In this document: positions 48,228-59,351 of the stretch, piece after piece
How the letters are laid out: every line of letters starts with the position of its first letter
Numbering within the stretch: the first letter of the stretch is position 1
DNA from: Sophora flavescens
Lineage: Eukaryota > Streptophyta > Magnoliopsida > Fabales > Fabaceae
DNA length: 64,000 bases
Assembly (NCBI GenBank): GCA_030762895.1
Contig: CM061070.1
Coordinates: 35,925,652 to 35,989,651, forward strand
Direction: 5' to 3'
The notes under the pieces: generated by a model
What the model was told of the DNA's origin: nothing
The model's input: only the letters and a program-made list of their open reading frames with translations
Database searches by the model: none
Made by a program: the position numbers and the translations under genes

Positions 48228-50827
48228 TGTCGCGACCGTCCCGTCCGGGAGCCGCGAAAAAAGGGAGGTAAAAAACAGAGGAGTCGCCACTAAAATTTTA
48301 TTGGGAAAATCTTAGAAAACCCAATTATTTAAAGGTAAACCGGTCTAAAAAAAGAGAGAGATGAGTCCGGGAGTCGGTTACGAGTAGGGAAGGTGTTAGC
48401 ACCCCACATCGCCCATTTAAAAAAATGATACCTCAAGTTAATCGTGCAAAAATATTTTAATAACCTTTTAAATATTTATTTTACCCCAAAAATTATTTAC
48501 AATAAAGAATTATTTTTTAATTTTTAATATTTTAAATTTTTATTAATTTTTACGTTTATAAATTTATTGTTTATAAAAACTAAATGAGGTTGAACATGGC
48601 ACATGAGTCCACAGGGCAACCTCGATCAAATCTAAGGGACTAAACATGGCACCGTGTCCATAGAGCATCCCTAAAAAAAAAAGAAAAGTTTAATTATTTG
48701 ATTAATTATTTTAACATAAAAAAGGACATAAAAAAAGGGAAATTTTAGTTTTGGCTTGACATGATGATTTATCTTGCTCCTACGTATTCTCGGGCACGAT
48801 GAGAAACTCAAAACCACGTAGTTCTTTAGAAAATGTTTGATTGATTGGTTGATTTTATTTTTTATTTTTGAAAAAAAGGGATTTGATTTTGAAAAGATTT
48901 ATTTAAAAAGATTTTATTTTGAAGTAAATCCACTCTTGCACAGGGTCCAAAATAGCAATGATATACGATAAACCCTTACAATTCATACAACACTTGAGGA
49001 TGAAAAATCATACATCAACGTCGTAGATTGTTGCGTGAATTCAAAAGATATTTGTATAAAATTAAATTGGGTAAAACTAGTTAAAAGTGATTAAATTGAA
49101 GATATCTTAATTTTTACAAAAGAATGAATTCACTCTTGCATATGGTTAAAGATAGCGAAGCTATACGATAAACCCTTACAATTCATACAACACTTGAGGA
49201 TGGAAAATCATACATCAACGTCGTAGATTGTTGCGTGAACTCAAAAGATTTTTTTTTATCACCTTTTTGTTTTAACAAAATTCTTTTAATTTTTATATTA
49301 ATTAATTTTTTTACTAAAGCATTTTTTCTAAAAGGGAAAGAATCTGACCCAAATCTGAAAAGGCGGCCAAAAAAATTTGGAAACATTTGTTTTTGTGGGA
49401 ACCTAATGTATTGGCCCAAACTAAAAAAAACACAAAAAAGGAAAAAAACAAAAACAAAAAGAGAGACCTAGTAGTTAGCCCATAGCTTATATTTCATGCC
49501 GATGGGTCTAACTGCATCCCTGGCCCAATCACAAAATTTTGAAGACAAAATTTCGGGCCTACTAGATAGAGCCCAAAACATTTTAGAAACAAATTACTCT
49601 TTTGTTTTCTGTTTGGCCCAAATTAATAAAAACAACATAGATGGAAAACAAACAAATGGGCCACATGCTACAAACCCAAACGCAACCAAATATCAAAACC
49701 TAATGATCTAGTAGCGTAAGTCAAACAAACATAAAAAGGCAAAAGAATAAAAAGGGGAAATAGAAGGAAAGCAACAGAGGCTCCCAAGCCTCATTGTTAC
49801 CAACAATGGAGCTCAAGGAGATGTTGGTGGATGCGGCTGGAACCAGTGGCAAAGGTGAACGGTGGTGCGGGCGGTGCGGACGGCGAGCTGAGCAGAGCGT
49901 GGATCTGGCTCTGCTAGCTCGAGATCAGCGGTGGACGGCAGCGGAGGCTCTAGCAGCGACGTCCGGTGGTTGTTAGGCGTGACTGGGGCAGGGTTGCATC
50001 TGGACGGCGCAATGGGGCTTCGGGGCGGCGACGGCGAGGACGAACAGGCGCAGCAGCAACGCGATCGGAGGAGGCGGACGGAAGTGGCGATCGCGGGGGG
50101 CTCCGATGGTTCAAGAACGGGCGGCGCGACTGGTTGAGGTGGTGGCTCGGTTGATGGTGTCTGAGTAGTGGGGAGATGAAGGAGGAAGGCGAAGTGAGAG
50201 GGAGGAAGATGAAGGTGGAAGGATGAAGGTAAGTGTGTGTGTGTGTGGTTTTTCTGTTTTTTTTTTTGTTTTGTTGTTGTTGTCTGTTTTTCAGAATGGA
50301 GAGGAAAATGAAAGAAAATCCACTGCTGAGAATATTGGTTTGAGCCTCATTTTTCGGTCCCCCCACCCTCAATTCCTCCTCCTCTTCCTTTGGTCACTGT
50401 TCAATGCAATATATAGCACAAGAATGAAGAAGATGACAAATCTTCCTGTTAGGTCAGCTGGTGTGGGTACAAGTAGTGGGGAGCAAATCAGCTTTTGTTC
50501 CACCACCTTGCTTGGCTGGTGCAAGGGTAGGGAGGGCTGTACCATTATCCCTCTTTTTCTTTGAAAAAGAAGAAGATGACAAAGAGGGGTACAAACATGA
50601 GAGCAGAAGAGGCAGAACAACAAAACATAATTTTTATGTTTATCTTTATTTTTATTTTAAGCATTCTTTTTCTTTTTTTATTTGAGTTTGGACTATGGGC
50701 TCAACACTTGCAACAACAAAAAGAAAATTGGGTCAAGAATAAAAATATTTTTTGTTTTATTTTTATATTTTTTTACTATTTTTCAAAATATTAATTAAAA
50801 AAATCTGAGCAAAATTAAATGTTCACA
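48228..50827 (-). mobile_element. 2.6-kb Tat/Ogre-type Gypsy solo LTR
   Basis: Starts TGTCGCGACCGTCCCG at 48228 and ends GTTCACA at 50827; TCACC stands on both sides (48223-48227 and 50828-50832), a perfect 5-bp duplication. The 'gtggcgactcc'-like piece (inverse at 48280-48291) and CGGTCGCGACA terminus are typical of large legume Tat/Ogre LTRs. A minus-strand TATA box is at 50408-50416. It contains a tandem pair of about 190 bp (48920-49048 and 49118-49248; ACGATAAACCCTTACAATTC) and a GC-rich block at 49800-50140. No internal region, so solo. Confidence 0.93.
49800..50140. repeat. GC-rich block within the solo LTR
   Basis: A CpG-rich stretch (GGCGGCGACGGCGAGGACG near 50020) in an otherwise AT-rich LTR. 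It has open frames on both strands but no recognisable domain, and lies downstream of the minus-strand TATA, so it is probably transcribed leader sequence of the LTR. Confidence 0.5.
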
Positions 50828-50860
50828 TCACCTACTTTTCAGAGAGTAAAAAGTTAAGTA

Positions 50861-51109
50861 AACCTAAATAGTTTCTAAAATTAGACTAGTTTGTTCAACA
50901 AGGCAACCTAATACATTATTACATAAATGCTGTTGGCTAGAGGGCGCCACCAACGGCCGCCCAATGACAATTGATCACTCGTTCCTCTTCAATTTAGTGA
51001 CTCGCATCATCATTACTTAAGCACAGTAGAAGCAATTTTGGTGGCTAAAATTTGTTCAGGACATGGGTCTGGAAGAGCACTTCAATGATTTATTGTCCCA
51101 CCTGTAGCT
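50861..51109. other. short unassigned stretch
   Basis: Between the split inverted-repeat element and the foldback. It includes GGGCGCCACCAACGGCCGCCC at about 50942-50962, an imperfect GC-rich palindrome. No gene seen. Confidence 0.4.
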
Positions 51110-51555
51110 GTTCCGTATTCCAACCATTCGAGAAAAGTATTATGCGTAGCCTAGTGGATACTTCTATGGTGTCTGAACTAATTTAACTATTTTGATGTAG
51201 TTTTGTTTAAGTCAATAGATAAAAAGGTTGTATTTAATAATTTAATATTTTATCATTTATTTTTTAATATATCAATCTTTTTTATTTACAATTATATCCT
51301 TCAAAATCTAACTTGACACCCCACCCAAGGTTTAAGCCGATAGATAAAGAAGTAGTATTTAATAATTTAATATTTTGTCATTTATTTTTTAATATACCAA
51401 TCTTCTTCATTTACAATTATATCCTTCAAGGTCTAACTTAACACCCCACCCAAGGTCCCGCTGGTTGGCTGCCTGCATTCACGTGCTCTCTATCAAGCGT
51501 CCACACAGCCCAAGTGAAATTGATAAAATCGTAAGTGCCAAAATTGTAGCTTGTG

Positions 51556-51608
51556 GGAGTCAAACCATTGACCTGGAGAACAATCCACGTAATCCAACCA
51601 CTAGGCTA
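51556..51608 (-). promoter_or_regulatory. tRNA-like pol III promoter boxes, left foldback arm
   Basis: Minus strand reads TAGCCTAGTGG (51608-51598), matching the A-box consensus TRGYNNAnnGG, then GGTTTGACTCC (51566-51556), one mismatch from the B box GGTTCGANTCC, with about 31 bases between. Spacing and order fit a tRNA-derived or SINE-type promoter. No cloverleaf could be drawn, so this is not a tRNA gene. Direction is outward from the foldback centre. Confidence 0.6.
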
Positions 51609-52189
51609 TAACGTTAAATTGTGATTACACTTACGAATTTTTAATATATTTATGTTTATCATAAAACCTTTGAATTTTATATATATGATTCATCTCATTC
51701 AATCAATGACTTACTGGTTCGATCAATGATCCACTGACTCAGTGTCTTAACCAAGTTGATGATCGGTCCAATTTTAAAAACACTGCTTTTTATACTCTAA
51801 TAACTTAAAAAATTTGACATCTCCCACTTGTACAAGATTCAATCCTTAACTTTTGCAACTTCAATTTTTTTCCTTTTCCTTTTAAATAATCAAAACATAT
51901 GGTGTGTTCTAGGAAAAATCGACAGAAGCTTTAGTGAGAATAAAACACGCAACCTATCGACTTAAATGAGAAGAGATGGCCATCAGCCTAAACATTGATG
52001 TTTTGTTAATGATCATCTTCTTTATGTTAACAACCTATTGTTATTTGTTATATTTATGATTTAAAAATTATATTATCGATGGTGTCAATCACACTTAAGG
52101 AAAACGATTTTCATATTATAAAATTATTTTCAATTGCCCATTAATTTTAATATTATTATTAACTAATTAAATGTTTACAACACTACTGT

Positions 52190-53680
52190 TTTCATTACAT
52201 AATCATATTGTCTTCTAAGAAAAGTTTTAAATAATTAAAAAAAATTATAATGAACTTCTAAATATCCTAACTCATCCTTAATAACCTTTAACCTTATATT
52301 TGGTGTGGAAAATAAAAAATAAAAAATTTATCTTAGCGTGCAGAAGACTTAGTTGGGTCATGTGTTGCTATACTACACCTTTTGTGACATAACCACATTG
52401 TCTTCTAAACAGAATTCAATTGTTTTTAAAATAAAAATAAAAATAGAACGATCTTCCAAATACCCTAAATCAACCTAATAACCTTTAACCTTAACTTTGA
52501 AGGGAAAAATCAAAAATCAAAAAATTATCTTGGAACATCTTGGTCTAAGGAGGGCATAACCGAGTCATCCACTATAATACTGCTTTCGTGACATAACCAT
52601 ACTGTCTTCTAAATAATTTAATTTAAAAAAAAATAGAATGAGCTTAAAAATATCTAACTCAACCATAATAATCTTTAAGGGAGCTTTGGAGTGGAAAAAA
52701 AAATTTAAAAATCATCTTGACCTACGGGACTTAGTTGGGTGTCATCCACTATACTACTGCTTTCATGACATAACCATATTGTCTTCTAAAATAATTTAAT
52801 TTTCAAAAGAAAAAAAAATAGAAAGAGATTCCAAATACCCTAACTCAACCCTAATTAAAAACCTTTAACCCTATCTCTGGAGAAAAATATAAAAATTAAA
52901 TAATCATCTTGGCCCACGAAGGATTTACTTTGGTCATTCACTATACTATTGTTTTCGTGACATAACCATATGGTCTTCTAAATTTTTTTAAAGGTTTTTA
53001 GGGTTGAGTTAGGGTATTTGGAAGCTCATTCTATTTTTTTTCCTTTTAAAAATTAAATTATTTTAGAAGACAACATGGTTATATCACGAAAGTAGTAGTA
53101 TAGTGGATGACCCAACTAAGTCTTCCGTAAGCCAAGATGGTTTTAAATTTTTTTTTGCTCCAAAGCTAGGGTTAAAGTTTTTTTTTTTGTTGATAAAATA
53201 GGGTTAAAGGTTATTATGGTTGAGTTAGGATATTTGGAAGCTCGTTCTATTTTTTTATAATTTTTTAATTTTTTTAGAGGACGATATGGTTAGGTCAAGG
53301 AAGCATTATTATAGTGGATGACTCAATTATGTCCTCCTTAGGCCAAGATACTCCAAGATAATTTTTTATTTTTTATTTTTCTCTCCAAAGTTAAGGTTAA
53401 AGGTTATTAGGGTTGATTTAAGATATTTGTAATATCATTATATATATTTTTAAAAAAATTAATTTTTTTAGAAGACAATGTGGTTTTGTCACGAAAGGTG
53501 TAATATAGTGGAATGTGAATGACCTAACTAAGTCTTCTGTACGCCAAAATGAGTTTTTGATTTTTTTTTTTTTCCACTCCAAATGAAGGGTTAAAGGTTA
53601 TTAAGGTTGAGCTAGGATATTTGGAAGTTCATTTTAATTTTTTTAAACTTTTCTTAGAATACAATATTGCTATGTGATGA
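52190..53680. repeat. about 190-bp tandem repeats, inverted about 52985
   Basis: The phrase CATAACCATATTGTCTTCTAA recurs at about 52198, 52390, 52588, 52770 and 52962 on the plus strand. Its inverse appears at about 53062, 53272, 53468 and 53655. Each unit also holds CCTAACTCAACC, AACCTTTAACC and a GACTTAGTTGGGTCAT-like phrase. Units within an arm are diverged, so the array is old. Confidence 0.88.
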
Positions 53681-54269
53681 AAACAGTAGTGTTATAAACA
53701 TTTAATTGGTTAATAATAATATTAAAATTAATGGACAATTCAAAAAATTTTATAATATGAAAATTGTTTTCCTTAAGTGTGACTGACACCATGCATAATA
53801 TAATTTTTAAATCATAAATGTAACAAATAACAATAAGTTATTAATATAAATAAGATGGTCATTAACAAAACATCAATGTTTAGGTTGATGGCCATTTGTT
53901 CCCATTTAAGTCGATAGGTTGCGTGTTTTATTCCCATTGAGGTTTCTATCTATCTTCCAAGAACACACCAAATGTTTTGTTTATTTAAAAGGAAAAGGAA
54001 AAAAATTTGAAGTTGCAAAAGTTGAGGGTCGAACCTTGTACCAGCAGGAGACGTCAAACTTTTAAAGTTATTAGAGTAAATTAATAAGAGTAGTGTTATT
54101 AAAATCGGGACGATCATCGACTCGGTCAAGGCACTGGGTCAATGGGTCATTGGTCGAACCAGTGAGTTATTGGTCGAACCGGATGAATAGGTATATATGA
54201 AGTTCATAGGTTTTATGATTAACATAAGTATATATTAAAATTTGTAAGTTCTACAGTGTGTTAAAGTGT

Positions 54270-54323
54270 TAACCTAGCGGTATGATTTCTTGCATTCTTC
54301 CTGGATGTCTCGTCCTCGATTCC
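54270..54323 (+). promoter_or_regulatory. tRNA-like pol III promoter boxes, right foldback arm
   Basis: TAACCTAGCGG at 54270-54280 (A-box-like) and TCCTCGATTCC at 54313-54323 (B-box-like, weaker), in the position of the right arm that mirrors the boxes of the left arm. Direction is again outward. Confidence 0.5.
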
Positions 54324-54600
54324 CGACAGCTTCATTTTGGCTTTCCATTTTATGAATGGACAGAGAGGGCGACCGAAGGACAGTATTGTAAATCAAGAAG
54401 AGTGGTATATTAAATAGTAAATAACAAAATACTAAATCATTAAATGCTACCCCTTAATCATTAAATACCACCCCTTTTTTTATTGGCTGAAATCAAAACT
54501 GCATCATAGCAGTTAAATAAACGAAGGCACCATAAAAGTATCATTGCTTCAATTGTTTCATAAATACTCCATTACTAATCGGTTTTACTTTTTTGTTGTT

Positions 54601-54769
54601 TGTTTGAATTGTGCTAAAAATCTTCATCTCAATTTTTTTTTTATCACATCAACCTTTTATTTTTAAATTTTAACTATTTATCTTCTTTTCATTATTGTTT
54701 TCAAGATAAAAGTGATCAATAGTGATAACGAAAGTGGAAAGAAATTATTAAAAAAAATGATGTGAGAAT
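54601..54769. other. short AT-rich spacer
   Basis: Between foldback and LINE-3 tail. Nothing recognised. Confidence 0.5.
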
Positions 54770-54971
54770 ATTATTATTATTATTATTTTATTTCGATAAA
54801 TAGAATTTTATTCATAAATCGTCTAGCTAAAAAAAATATCATAGTGAAGAACTCTACCTATCTTCTAGAAAGGATTGAAGAGAACTCACTCTATCATTTG
54901 CTATGTACCTAAACAAAGCACAAATAGAAATACTATTCATATTACAAAACACCCCTCCTTGGAAATCAACA
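54770..54971 (-). mobile_element. LINE-3, 3' tail
   Basis: Minus strand ends in AATAAAATTC and a (TAA)n tract at 54773-54790, with short Phe-rich coding-like sequence before it. It is the downstream side of the LINE whose RNase H lies at 60190-60480, split by Copia-III at the CAACA duplication. Confidence 0.6.
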
Positions 54972-55435
54972 TGTTGTGAACTCTGCTGTGAAGTCAGTCT
55001 TTGGACTGATGGCAGAAAGGAAACACACACACAGCTGTGTTGTAAACAATGCAGAAAAGAAATTAAACAGAGAAAGAAGAAGAGCAAATGAGGCACAGGT
55101 TTATCGTGGTTCAGGGCTGAGATCAAAGCCCCTACATCCACAGAGTCAATCTTATTGAGCAAACTGAAAAATTGCAGGACTTTACAGAAACTGAATGAAA
55201 AACACTCTGCCATTCACACCTACATCAATGACTATTTATACTAATGCTGAATATACAAACATATAGGCTTCTATATCATAATGTGCACAAGAAGGAGTCT
55301 AAACAGTTACAACAGAAACTAACTAACTCCCTAACTGATATCACTTTCTGTTATTCAACACTAAAACAGCCAATACTTGATCTCCAATCAGTTAGCTTTA
55401 GCTCATTGATGATCCACAATGCTAACATATTAACA
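54972..55435 (-). repeat. Copia-III 3' LTR
   Basis: Plus-strand TGTTGTGAACTC to CATATTAACA, followed by the polypurine tract at 55436-55450 (minus strand AAGGTGGAGAA). The minus-strand TATA candidate (TATAAATAG) is at 55231-55239. Confidence 0.95.
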
Positions 55436-55495
55436 TTCTCCACCTTGGATCTTCAATCTTTAGCTAAGTTGACTCTGCCAGTCCCTAGAAGAGAC

Positions 55496-58051
55496 TCATA
55501 CCCTGCAGTTTCGAACATTAATCAGATTTAAACAATGCAAAAATTTAGTTCCTGAAACTACCTTGGTAAGCATGTCAGCTGGATTATCTTCACTAGCAAC
55601 CTTTCTTATTTCTATCAACTGTTGAGAAATTATGTCTCTTATAAAATGTAACCTTATGTCTATGTGTTTTGTTCTTTCATGAAACACTTGGTTTTTAGAA
55701 AGACAAATAGCACTTTGGCTATCACACCAAACTGTCACAGGGAGAGTTGATCCCTCAAGCTCACTGATTATGCCCTTTAACCATAAGGCTTCCTTGATAG
55801 ATTCAGTCAGGGCTATATACTCTGATTCAGTAGTAGACAAGGCTACAATTGATTGCAAATTGGCCTTCCAACTTACCACATTTCCATATAGAGTAAACAA
55901 GAATCCAGTCAAAGACCTTCTTTTGTCAAGGTCTCCTGCAAAATCTGCATCAACATAACCTGAGATCCCTTCTGAATTTTCATTCCCTTTACCATAAACC
56001 AGACCAACAGAATGAGTTCCTTTCAAATATCGAAAAATCCATTTAACAGCAAGCCAATGCAGTTTTCCAGGATTGGCCATAAACCTGCTGACTACACTTG
56101 CTGAGTATGCCAGGTCTGGCCTTGTGCAGACCATGGCATACATCAAGCTTCCAGTAGCATTTGAGTAAGGAATGTTTTCCATATATTTGACTTCATCTTC
56201 TGATTTAGGTGAATGATCAACTGAGAGTTTGAAATGGGCAGCAATAGGGGTAGATACTGGTTTAGCAGTGGACATATTGAACCTTTTGAGCAGCTTCTCC
56301 ACATAGCTGGACTGGGATAAAAATAATAGACATTCATTTATTTTCCTGAAAATCTCCATGCCTAAGATTTTTCTTGCTGCACCTAAATCTTTCATTTCAA
56401 ATTCAGAACTTAGCAACTGTTTTAACTTGCTGATTGCATCCTTATCTCTTATACCATTGTCTAGGAGACTGTTTGAGACCATAAAGAGACTTCTTTAACA
56501 AACAGACTTGGTGTTCCTTGCCATTTACCTCAAAACCTTCAGGTTGTTTCATGTAGATTTTCTCTTCTAATTGTCCATGTAAGAAGGCAGTTTTTACATC
56601 CATTTGTTCTAGTTCAAGATCATGTACAGCAACAAGAGTCAAAATTATCCTAATGCTTGTGTGCTTCACCACTGGAGAAAAGATTTCATTAAAATCTACT
56701 CCTTCCCTTTGTGTGAAGCCCTTTGCCACAAGTCTAGCTTTGTATCTTCCCTTCTCCACTCCAGGAATTTCTGATTTCCTTTTAAATATCCATTTGCACC
56801 CCACAATTCTTTGATCATCAGGTTTATCTACTAGTTCCCAGGTTTTGTTTTTCATGAGTGATTCAATTTCTTCAGTCATGGCTGCAATCCAATGTTCTTT
56901 GTCAACACTTGAGGTAGCTTCCTTGTAGCTAGTGGGATCAGAGTCTTTATACTCGAGTTCCACATCCAAAGCATAGGCTATAAGGTCTGCATAACCATAT
57001 CTTTGAGGTGGTTTTATTTGCCTTCTTGTCCTGTCTCTTACCAAGTTATAGGATGTGTCTGGATCATTAGTTTGAGGAATGGTTTCTATAACAGGTTGAA
57101 GCTCTGATTCTTCCTGCAAAAAAGATTTTTCTGCAGTGTCCTCCACCTCAAGATGCACTCCCTGATCTGGAGCAGAACACTGCTTAGGAGACATCACTTT
57201 CTCCTTATCATCTAGCATATCTTCTTCCTTAAACACAACATCTCTACTAATTATGGACTTAGGACCAGAGAGGCTCGATGAAGCCATATCTTATAGCCTT
57301 TCACTCCCTCAGGATATCCAAGGAAAATTCCCTTCTTAGATCTTGGTTCTAATTTTCCTTCATTTATATGAACATTTGCAGTGCTGCCAAAGATTCTCAA
57401 ATTATCATAACTTGGTGCCTTACCAGTCCATAATTCTTCAGGTGTTTTAAAACCTATAGCAGCTGATGGACACCTATTTATCAGATAGCATGCAAGTCTT
57501 GATTGCTTCCCCCAGAAAGTTTTAGGCAACTTTGCATTGGACAACATACATCTTACCTCTCCAAAATGGTCCTGTTCATTCTTTCAAGCAAGGCCATTTT
57601 GTTGAGGTGTTAATCTTCTTGTTTTATGTCTCTCGAATGCCATTGTTTTTACAGAAATCGGGAGAATTCTTCACCGAGGTATTCCAAACCATTATCCTGT
57701 TCTTAACACTTTTATATGCCTTCCAGTTTGATTTTCAACTAAGGACTTCCATTGTTTAAAGTGTTTAAAGGCTTGGTTCTTGTGTTTAAGCAGATAAACC
57801 CACACTTTTCTTGATTTGTCATCTATGAAAGTGACAAAGTATCTGGCTCCCCCTAGTGAAGAAACTCTAGCAGGCCCCCATATGTCAGAATGCACATAGT
57901 CTACAATGTTGTCTGTAGTGTGAGTTGAATTAAGAAATCTTACATGTTTTTGTTTTCCATATATGCAATGTTCACAAAAATCTAGTTTTTCCAAGTTTCC
58001 CTTCCCAATTAAACCCTGTCTGTGCAATTCTTGCAATCCTCTTTCACTCAC
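55496..58051 (-). pseudogene. Copia-III pol, with RT active-site block deleted
   Basis: Integrase at 57692-58051 (FCEHCIYGKQK, VHSDIWGPARVSSL) and 57251-57547 is in one frame, shifted relative to gag. RT at 56442-57287 has WIFKRKSE, KARLVAKGFTQREGVDF and KTAFLHGQLEEKIYMKQPEG, and runs to SLYGLKQSPRQWYKR, where it meets a stop. The next frame, 55496-56482, resumes at DAISKLKQLLSSEFEMKDLG. In the family about 45-60 residues including the YVDD box lie between these two points, and they are absent here: the join is at about 56442-56460. RNase H follows intact (STTESEYIALTESIKEALWL, HIDIRLHFIRD). Confidence 0.92.
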
Positions 58052-58088
58052 ATGTCCCAGCCTATAATGCCATAACCTTGTGGAGATA

Positions 58089-59312
58089 TTAGCGAGATAC
58101 GTAAACTAGGCTAGATGAGTTTAGGATAGTGTTACCTTGAAGTCTATAGAGGCCATGCTTTCTGGTGCCTTTAAGGATCAACAGGTTCCCTTTTGTAACC
58201 TTCAAGACTCCACCTTCTCCTTTGAATGTGTAGCCTGCTTGATCTAGCATTCCTAGTGAGAGAAGATTTCTTTTCAGGTCTAGAACATGCCTCACTTCTG
58301 TGAGCAGTTTTATGGAACCATCAGCTAATTGCACTTTTACAGTTCCTATACCAACTACCTTGCATGCCTGGTTATTTCCCATCAAGACCTTTCCTCCATC
58401 AACTTCTTTGTATGACTGGAAACATTCTTGATTAGGAGTCATATGAAAAGAGCAACCTGAATCGAGAATCCACTCATCAGTACAGATATCAGCTGATACT
58501 GCAAGAACATCAGCACTCTCATGCCCATCAGCAACTACTGCTACATCATTGGATTCTTGGTTTTTCTGATTCTTCCTTTTCCTTTCAGGGCACTCCCTTC
58601 TATAATGCCCATCTTTATGACAATAGTAGCAGTTTTTCTTGTATTTGGACTTTGATCTTTTATGATTCTTGCCCCTTGATTCTTTCTTGTCAGTTCTTCC
58701 TCTGATTAGCAGCCCCTCAGCATCCCTTCCTTCTTCCTTTATATCAGTGATTCTCTTTTTCAGTTCTCTGGAATTAAGGGTAGCCTTAACCTCTTCAAGG
58801 GTGAGTGTTTCTTTCCCAAATAACATGGTGTCTACCAGATTCTCGAAGGATGGAGGCAGAGAGCATAACAGCATCACTGCTTGATCCTCTTCATCGATCC
58901 TCACATCAAGGTTTCTCAAATCAAGAATTGCCTTGGTGAATAGAGAAACATGTTCTTTGATTGATGAGCCCTCCTCCATCTTCAGCTGATGCAGCCTCTT
59001 CTTCATGTACAACTTGTTGGTTAGTGATTTGGTCATGTACAAGCTTTCAAGCTTAAGCCAAACACCCGCTGCAGTGGTCTCATCCGCGACTTCCCTTAAA
59101 ACCTCATCACCAAGGGAAAGAATTATGGTGCTATGAGCTTTCTTGACTAGTTCTTTCCTTTCTTTTTCTGTCAAGGTCACAGGAAGTTTAGATTCTCCTG
59201 CCAAGGCATCTTCGAGTCCTTGGTGGACAAGAAGGGACTTCATCTTGATCCTCCATAGGCTGAAATCATTGTCACCATTGAACTTTTCAACATCAAACTT
59301 TGTGGTGCCCAT
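58089..59312 (-). CDS. Copia-III gag and protease region
   Basis: Open frame of about 407 codons from the ATG at 59312 (MGTTKFDVEKFNGDNDFSLW); the open frame reaches 59429 upstream, but that part is primer site and LTR. A UBN2-type gag domain lies at about residues 40-170. The zinc knuckle CYYCHKDGHYRREC is intact (58590-58632). A protease-like region with LDSGCSFHMT (58432-58461) is followed by a pre-integrase segment (GVLKVTKGN, HGLYRLQG). It ends early by frameshift before integrase. This is the best-preserved retroelement frame in the window. Confidence 0.9.
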   Translation of the reverse strand: MGTTKFDVEKFNGDNDFSLWRIKMKSLLVHQGLEDALAGESKLPVTLTEKERKELVKKAHSTIILSLGDEVLREVADETTAAGVWLKLESLYMTKSLTNKLYMKKRLHQLKMEEGSSIKEHVSLFTKAILDLRNLDVRIDEEDQAVMLLCSLPPSFENLVDTMLFGKETLTLEEVKATLNSRELKKRITDIKEEGRDAEGLLIRGRTDKKESRGKNHKRSKSKYKKNCYYCHKDGHYRRECPERKRKNQKNQESNDVAVVADGHESADVLAVSADICTDEWILDSGCSFHMTPNQECFQSYKEVDGGKVLMGNNQACKVVGIGTVKVQLADGSIKLLTEVRHVLDLKRNLLSLGMLDQAGYTFKGEGGVLKVTKGNLLILKGTRKHGLYRLQGNTILNSSSLVYVSR

Positions 59313-59351
59313 TGCAGAATAATCCCCAGTCGAATAGCTGCTGATACCAAT

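Larger units (their letters stand above)
47128..50860. mobile_element. inverted-repeat element with duplicated right arm, split by a solo LTR
   Basis: The left arm (47128-47280; GTGAGTAAATTTTAGTTTTAATCC) is the inverse of 47880-48017 (TTAAATTTACAAGAACC, AAAATTTACTCAC) and again of 48036-48227 plus 50828 onward (TTTTACAGGGACCAAAACC, AAAACTCACC). The arms share CCACGTCA-type segments. A 2.6-kb solo LTR sits inside the second right arm. No transposase. The target duplication was not found, so superfamily is open. Confidence 0.6.
51110..54600. mobile_element. large foldback element (imperfect palindrome)
   Basis: The left arm (about 51110-52985) and right arm (about 52990-54600) are inverse copies. 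Matching landmarks: TATTTAATAATTTAATATTTTGTCATTTA (51352) with its inverse near 54410-54440; GTTGCAAAAGTTGA-type (inverse at 51845, forward 54012); CAATCACACTTAAGGAAAACG (52087) with its inverse near 53770-53790. The centre is at about 52985. Each arm includes tandem units of about 190 bp. Extra length on the left comes from one more unit and a 120-bp duplication at 51220-51450. No open frame of note. Ends are approximate; the target duplication was not identified. Confidence 0.88.

Noticed and set aside
49950..50372. Minus-strand 140-codon frame with Arg/Pro-rich C-terminus as a host gene
   Set aside because: Lies inside the solo LTR, which has exact ends and target duplication; no domain found.
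51556..51608. tRNA gene
   Set aside because: A and B boxes only; no acceptor stem or anticodon loop can be folded.
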